NCBI RefSeq assembly: GCF_032362555.1
Contig: NC_083532.1
Span: forward strand, 1,253,001 to 1,317,000
Source of the DNA: Amyelois transitella
Taxonomy: Eukaryota > Arthropoda > Insecta > Lepidoptera > Pyralidae
Direction of reading: 5' to 3'
DNA: 64,000 nucleotides
Shown: positions 50,301 to 56,300 of the stretch, piece after piece
Numbering within the stretch: position 1 is the stretch's first letter
Layout of the letters: each line of letters begins with the position of its first letter
Notes under the pieces: model-generated
What the model was told of the DNA's origin: nothing
Seen by the model: only the letters and a program-made list of their open reading frames with translations
Databases searched by the model: none
Program-made: the position numbers and the translations under genes

Positions 50301-53300
50301 CTACCGTAAATTTATAAAAAAATTTGCTGAAATAACTGCACCTTTAAACAAGCTTACAAGGAAAAATGAAGTATTTAAGTGGACGGAAGAGTGTACAGTT
50401 GCATTTGAAAAATTAAAGGAAAAATTAAGTTCACCCCCTGTTTTAGATTTTCCGGATTTTTCCGAAGGTAATGAGTTTATTTTACAGACTGATGCTTCCG
50501 GTATTGCTGTCGGAGCAGTGTTGTGTAATAAAAATATGAAACCTATAGCTTATGCCAGTAGACCCTTAAACAAAGCGGAATTAAATTACCCTACGATTCA
50601 GAAAGAATTACTTGCTATAGTCTGGGCAATAAAGTATTTTAGACCATATTTATACAATAGAAATTTTACAATTTTAACAGATCACAGACCATTAGTTTAC
50701 TTATTTTCAATGAAAGACCCATCCAGTAGACTTTTAAAATTCAGACTTCTTTTAGAAGAATACGATTTCAAGATTAACTATATAAAAGGTAAAGATAATA
50801 GTGTTGCAGATGCTTTGTCTAGAGTTTATATTACGTCAGATACATTGAAAAGCATGAACGAAGACATTATAATGGTTTTGACTAGGAGACAACGTAAAAA
50901 TTTGGAAGAAAGTAGTGAAAGTTCTATTTTAAGTAATCCCACTGATGAAAGGTCTGATCAGCCTCGAGTTGTGGAATTGTTTAAAATACCGAACGATTAC
51001 ATGGAATTGACTTTTATAGAAAAAAAGGATTTAGATAAATTGAGGAGCAAAAATAACGTAGATTTAGAAAAAGAATGTTTCATTTATTGCAAAATAAAGA
51101 ATACTATTTATATAAACATTGACTTTAGGGCACATTTTACGCGAGCCGAATTTGTGACTAAGTTAATGGAATTTTGTAAAATAATCAAAGTAAAAGAACT
51201 ATGCATAGTAAAAAATAATGAGATAAAAACATTCATAAATGATTTGTTACAAGAAATAAATAATAGAACGAATTGGACCGGTCCACGATTTTATATAATA
51301 AAGAGTGTTAAGAGAATAGAGAATGACGAAGACAAACAGTATATTTTGCATGACTTCCATTTGTTACCAACCAGTGGACATGCTGGAATTCGTAGAATGA
51401 CTAATAACATTAAGAGGTTATTTTTTTGGCCTGGTTTAGATAAGGATATTAAGGATTTTGTAAATAAATGTAGCAAATGTCAAAAAATGAAGCATTGTAG
51501 ATATACCAAGGCGCCAATGGAGATAACTACAACTGCTTCCAATGCTTTTGAGAAAATTTATTTAGACCTTTGTGGACCTTTAGAGAGAGACTCAGATGAT
51601 AATCGCTATATCTTGACAATCCAATGCGAATTAACAAAGTTTGTCGAAGCTTATCCTTTAAAAAATAAAGAGACGGTAAGTATTGCACATGCGTTTGTCA
51701 ATAATTTTATACTTAGGTTTGGAATACCAGATACTATTGCAACAGATCGCGGAACGGAGTTTGTCTCATCTACAATGGAACAGGTTTGTAATTTATTAGG
51801 TATAGAAAAGTTAACATCTACAGCTTACCACCACGAATCGCTAGGAGCTATTGAAATTTCTCATAAGAGCCTAGGTGCGTTTTTACGCATACATTGTGAT
51901 GATCAAAAAGATACGTGGAGTCAATGGCTTCCATTTTGGTGTTATAGCTACAATAATACTGTTCACACAGAGACGAACTACACACCGTTTGAATTGGTAT
52001 TTGGTAAACCTAGTAAAATTCCCTGTAGAGTTAGAAATAATAATAATATAGAACCCTTGTATAATCCAGAAAATTATCCTTTACATTTAAAGCATCGTTT
52101 ACAAGTATCTCTTCAAGATGCTCGTAAGAATTTAATTTATAGTAAAGAAAAGAGGAAATGTTTATATGATAAAACATTAAATGATGTATCATATAATACT
52201 GGAGATTTAATATTAATTAAAAATGAAGTAGGTAAAAAGTTAGATTGTAAATTTTTCGGTCCTTTTACTGTCATAGAAGATTTAGGATGTAATGTGAAAA
52301 TTGCAAAAGATGATAATAAAGTAGACGTAGTACACAAAAATAGGACAAAAAGGTTTATTATGTCATATCAATAATACATCGTTAAGTACTTACATTATGT
52401 TAACATTTATTAAATATGTACAATAATCGTATACTTAAATATGTAAAAAAAAAAAAAAAAAAAAATTGTACTTACCTTGTAAAATGTAGTCGTCAACAGT
52501 ATACCTAAATACATACCTATATCTATAATATAATCGTCTAATATTAAGATTATCTGTGTTGTTTAGCACATAGGTATACTTTGTATTAATTAATATTCTT
52601 ACAGTAGGTAATTTTCGTCGACGAAACCTACACGAATACCTATATAACATTGTATTTGTTTATAATCATAAAAATAAAACTAATATTTTTATTTTTATTC
52701 TTTTTGCACCCCCGTGGTGTAGTGTAGCCCTAATTGTAATATGTTATACTATTATATACTATATACTTGATGATCAATAAATCAGTATCGATTCAGCTTT
52801 TGTTTAATTTACACGCATTCCCTCCTATATTAGATCCTGAGATTAGCGCATTCAAACAAACAAACTTTTCAGGTTTATAATATTAGTATAGATAGATAAT
52901 ATTTCTCTGTCTTTATGTAAGTACTAGCTGTGCCCGCGACTTCGTCCGCGTGGAATAGTTATTTTGGGCATCATTGAAGCCCTCAAGGAACAAACAAACA
53001 AACTCTTCAGCTTTATAATATTAGTATAGATTGGAGTTCGTACATCCAGTGCAAGTTTCTACCCTGGTGTGGCGACATCTCTTCGGCCACAACAACCAAT
53101 CACGCGACGCTATCAGTCATAAACGGCGAACATTCTAAATCGCGCAAGCAAAGTTTTCTCGGATTGGAGCGTATATACCGTTCCCCAGGCATAACGCCTA
53201 ATCTGGCGGAAGATCTTCCCTTTGGTGGCGGTCGAGGCCGAATCATCGCTCTGATTTGGAAGCGAAGATGAAACATAACATCTCTTTTCATACCAATAAA

Positions 53301-56300
53301 GTCGCTTCGTGTAAAACCTGACCACAAAATGCTGGATATATAGTCAAAGGCACACCCCGGGCTGCTCTCCAGAGTGGTGAGGATGCAACCGGGACTAATG
53401 CCAATAGGAACAAGATTATGAAAGAAGAGTGCTTAGTGATATAGTCTCTGTATTCTGTAAAAATTGATGTCACTATTCACGGGGATTCCCCTAAACAACT
53501 GTCGCATGTTATTTATATAATCAGCTTATCAATATCAATAGGTTGCTAGCTCATCGCCTAAAAGTAGAATCCCAAGTTTGTAAGCCTTAGTCGCCTTTTA
53601 CGTCATCCATGGGAAGAGATGGAGTGATCATATTTTGTTTTATTAGCGCCGGGAACCACACGGCACCACCCTGTCCCTGTATATAGAGTAATAAAAAGTA
53701 TTGACAACAATAATTAGTAGAATGATAACAAATTGAATTCTATACGTGACAATATACACGGATGCACTTTTAACATGCACATCATTATAATATGTAAAAT
53801 TGCCCATTCATTCAACATTGACCTTAACAATATGGCGTCGTGCCAAGAGCGAAACGACTAAGTACTGACGTATTAGGAGTATCGCTGTGGCAACAATTTT
53901 CGTGATGAAAAATGGCTGGGGAACTAATTAAACTAAGACCATACATAAAACCACGCTTTTATCCCTCACGGGGTAGACAGAGCCAGCAGTCTTGAAAAGA
54001 CTGAAAGGCCTCGTTCAACTATATGGCTTATTGATGAAAATGAGATGCGAATAATTGCAACAGCTGAACGTGGTCTTTCAAGACTGCTGGCTCTGTCTAC
54101 CCCGCAAGGGATATAGACATGATTATATGAATGAATGAATAGTTGCAAGCACAAACACTAGAAAGAATAGAATCCCAAATTTATTAGCCTTTCCTTTGAT
54201 TGACTTTAACAGTCTACTCGAGAAGAGAATTGTGGACGGCACTATGTTTTTCTTCTTTTGAGTATCACCTAGTATACATATAGTATTTCTACCTAGTATT
54301 TCATGAAAAATACTTGCTTAATTAAAAAAAAATACCTGGCTTAATACGTAAATGAATGGCCCTTAGTACTTTTCCTTCTTACATTACTTCGACGGCCTTG
54401 TAATATGTTAGTCTGTGTGCAACACATATATACTAATATATTACACAGAATATCAAGTTACTGAAATGCGAACCCTGTGTCGCTTCTAACAAGCCCTCAG
54501 ATACACATACATACATCACAATATCAGTCTAACTTATACTTGTTTTGCCATATAAATAACTTTAAAGTAATTATTTTATTTTATGTTCCCTGTTTTGTTT
54601 GTTTGTTTTTTTTTATTATTCTATCATTAAGCCAAATAGCTGAACGTGGCCATTCAGGTTTTTCAAGACTGTTGGCTCTGTCTACCCCGCAAGGGACATA
54701 GACGTGACCATATGTATGTATGTATGTTAAAGTGATTTCTAGTTAAATAAAAATGTTAAGGTTGGCAACTCTTACCACTAAGGGGTATGAAAAATAGATG
54801 TTGGCCGATTCTCAATATGCTCACAAAATTTCATGAGAATCGGTCAAGCTGTTTCGGAGGAGTATGGGAACAAACATTGTGACACGATAATTTTATATAT
54901 AAGACAAGGTACCCACATTAATCAATTCACTTAATATTTCTCTGTCTTTATGTAAGTGCTAGCTGTGCCCGCGACTTCGTCCGCATTTAATAGTTATTTT
55001 GGAAATCATTGAAGCCCACAAGGATGAATAATTTTATAATTAATACTTAGATAGATTAACATCCATGACCCAGACCAATCAGAGAAAGTTTGTTTCTCAT
55101 CATGCCCTGGCCGGGATTCGAACCCGGGACCTCTGGTGTTACATACTAGCCTAGTATTACCACTGCGCCACAGAGGCCGTGCCACACTTTATTTTGTGTG
55201 TGTAAATGGCACAAAGGCAACTGAAGAAATCATTCAAACATGATGTGCAATCTGTTTGACTGACACATCCTTAATTTAAAGCCGTTTCAAAATAGCATTA
55301 GCCACAGCAGTAATTTTTTGTTCCCTATTTTGTTTTTTTTATTACGTGCACAAATTGACCTGCACTAGAACCTAGGTAATAACTGAAAATCAGCATATTG
55401 CTCTATAGCAATACATTTGTTGAGTTGTGACCTTTTTGTATTGCTGCAACTCCTTAATTAATTTATTTGTATTCCATATGAAATTGTAATATGCGTGTAG
55501 CAAATCAAATAAATGAATTATCTATCTATCTTTAATTTATAAATAAAAAACTTCCTCAGAAAAACCTTCTTTCCAACATTTCAAACAGGTTAGTTCCTGT
55601 TTGAAATGTTGGAAAGAGGGTTCCATCCATACTTCCCGAGATTTGTGCATACATACTGACAGAGAAAGTAGGGGGCTTTGTAATATGTAATGATACATTG
55701 GGTTTAAATTAGTTTTTGATAGAGAGATCTCATTACCTTGTTTTATATTTGGTAACTGTATTTATAGAAAATTTTAAAGTGCAATATAAATTCATAAAAA
55801 AATATTTTAAAACCTTATTATAACAGACTTGTGTTGTATGATAACTATCTGATTTACAGAAGACACACCATTTAAAAAAGACAACTCAAAATTTAAAAAA
55901 GTCAACCTGCATTAGAAAGATTCTTATTTCTAAGAAAATGTTGCATAGTATTCCAATAAGAATGCTATAAGATTTGATCAGAATTTAAAAAAAAAATTGT
56001 AAGGTTTTAATAGTTTTATGTGCAATGTTTTCAATGAAATAAACCTCATGTGAGTGAGAGTGATTGCAATTATTTGGAACAAGAATATTTAAATTATTTG
56101 ACAATACTGCCAGCCTTCTGGGAACACACAGGTTGATGCTATGCAGGGACTGTACAATTTGTAAATTTAATTTTAGATTAAAATCAGCTTTTAATGCACC
56201 TTAGTTGGTTTAATATTGGAAAACGTAGTTTTTTTACAGGTTATCATGGGTAGTAACGCTAGTAAATAAATATGAATAAAAAAGCCGATATATTACCAAC

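Larger units (their letters stand above)
46374..52834 (+). mobile_element. Complete Ty3/Gypsy LTR retrotransposon (mdg1/412-like)
   Basis: Bounded by two 117-bp LTRs and a 4-bp duplication TCCT (46370-46373, 52835-52838). It has interrupted an older dispersed repeat whose halves resume on each side. Order: LTR, primer site, two short leader ORFs, gag, pol (protease, reverse transcriptase, RNase H, integrase), LTR; no env. The TGGCGACC primer site and the small ORFs before gag resemble the mdg1/412 lineage of Drosophila as I recall it. It lies antisense to Pdk in intron 1. All main ORFs are open, so it may be intact. Confidence 0.93.

Noticed and set aside
52435..52650. Minus-strand 71-codon frame as an env or accessory gene
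   Set aside because: Reads through the A-run of the LTR element 3'UTR; no domain or coding bias.
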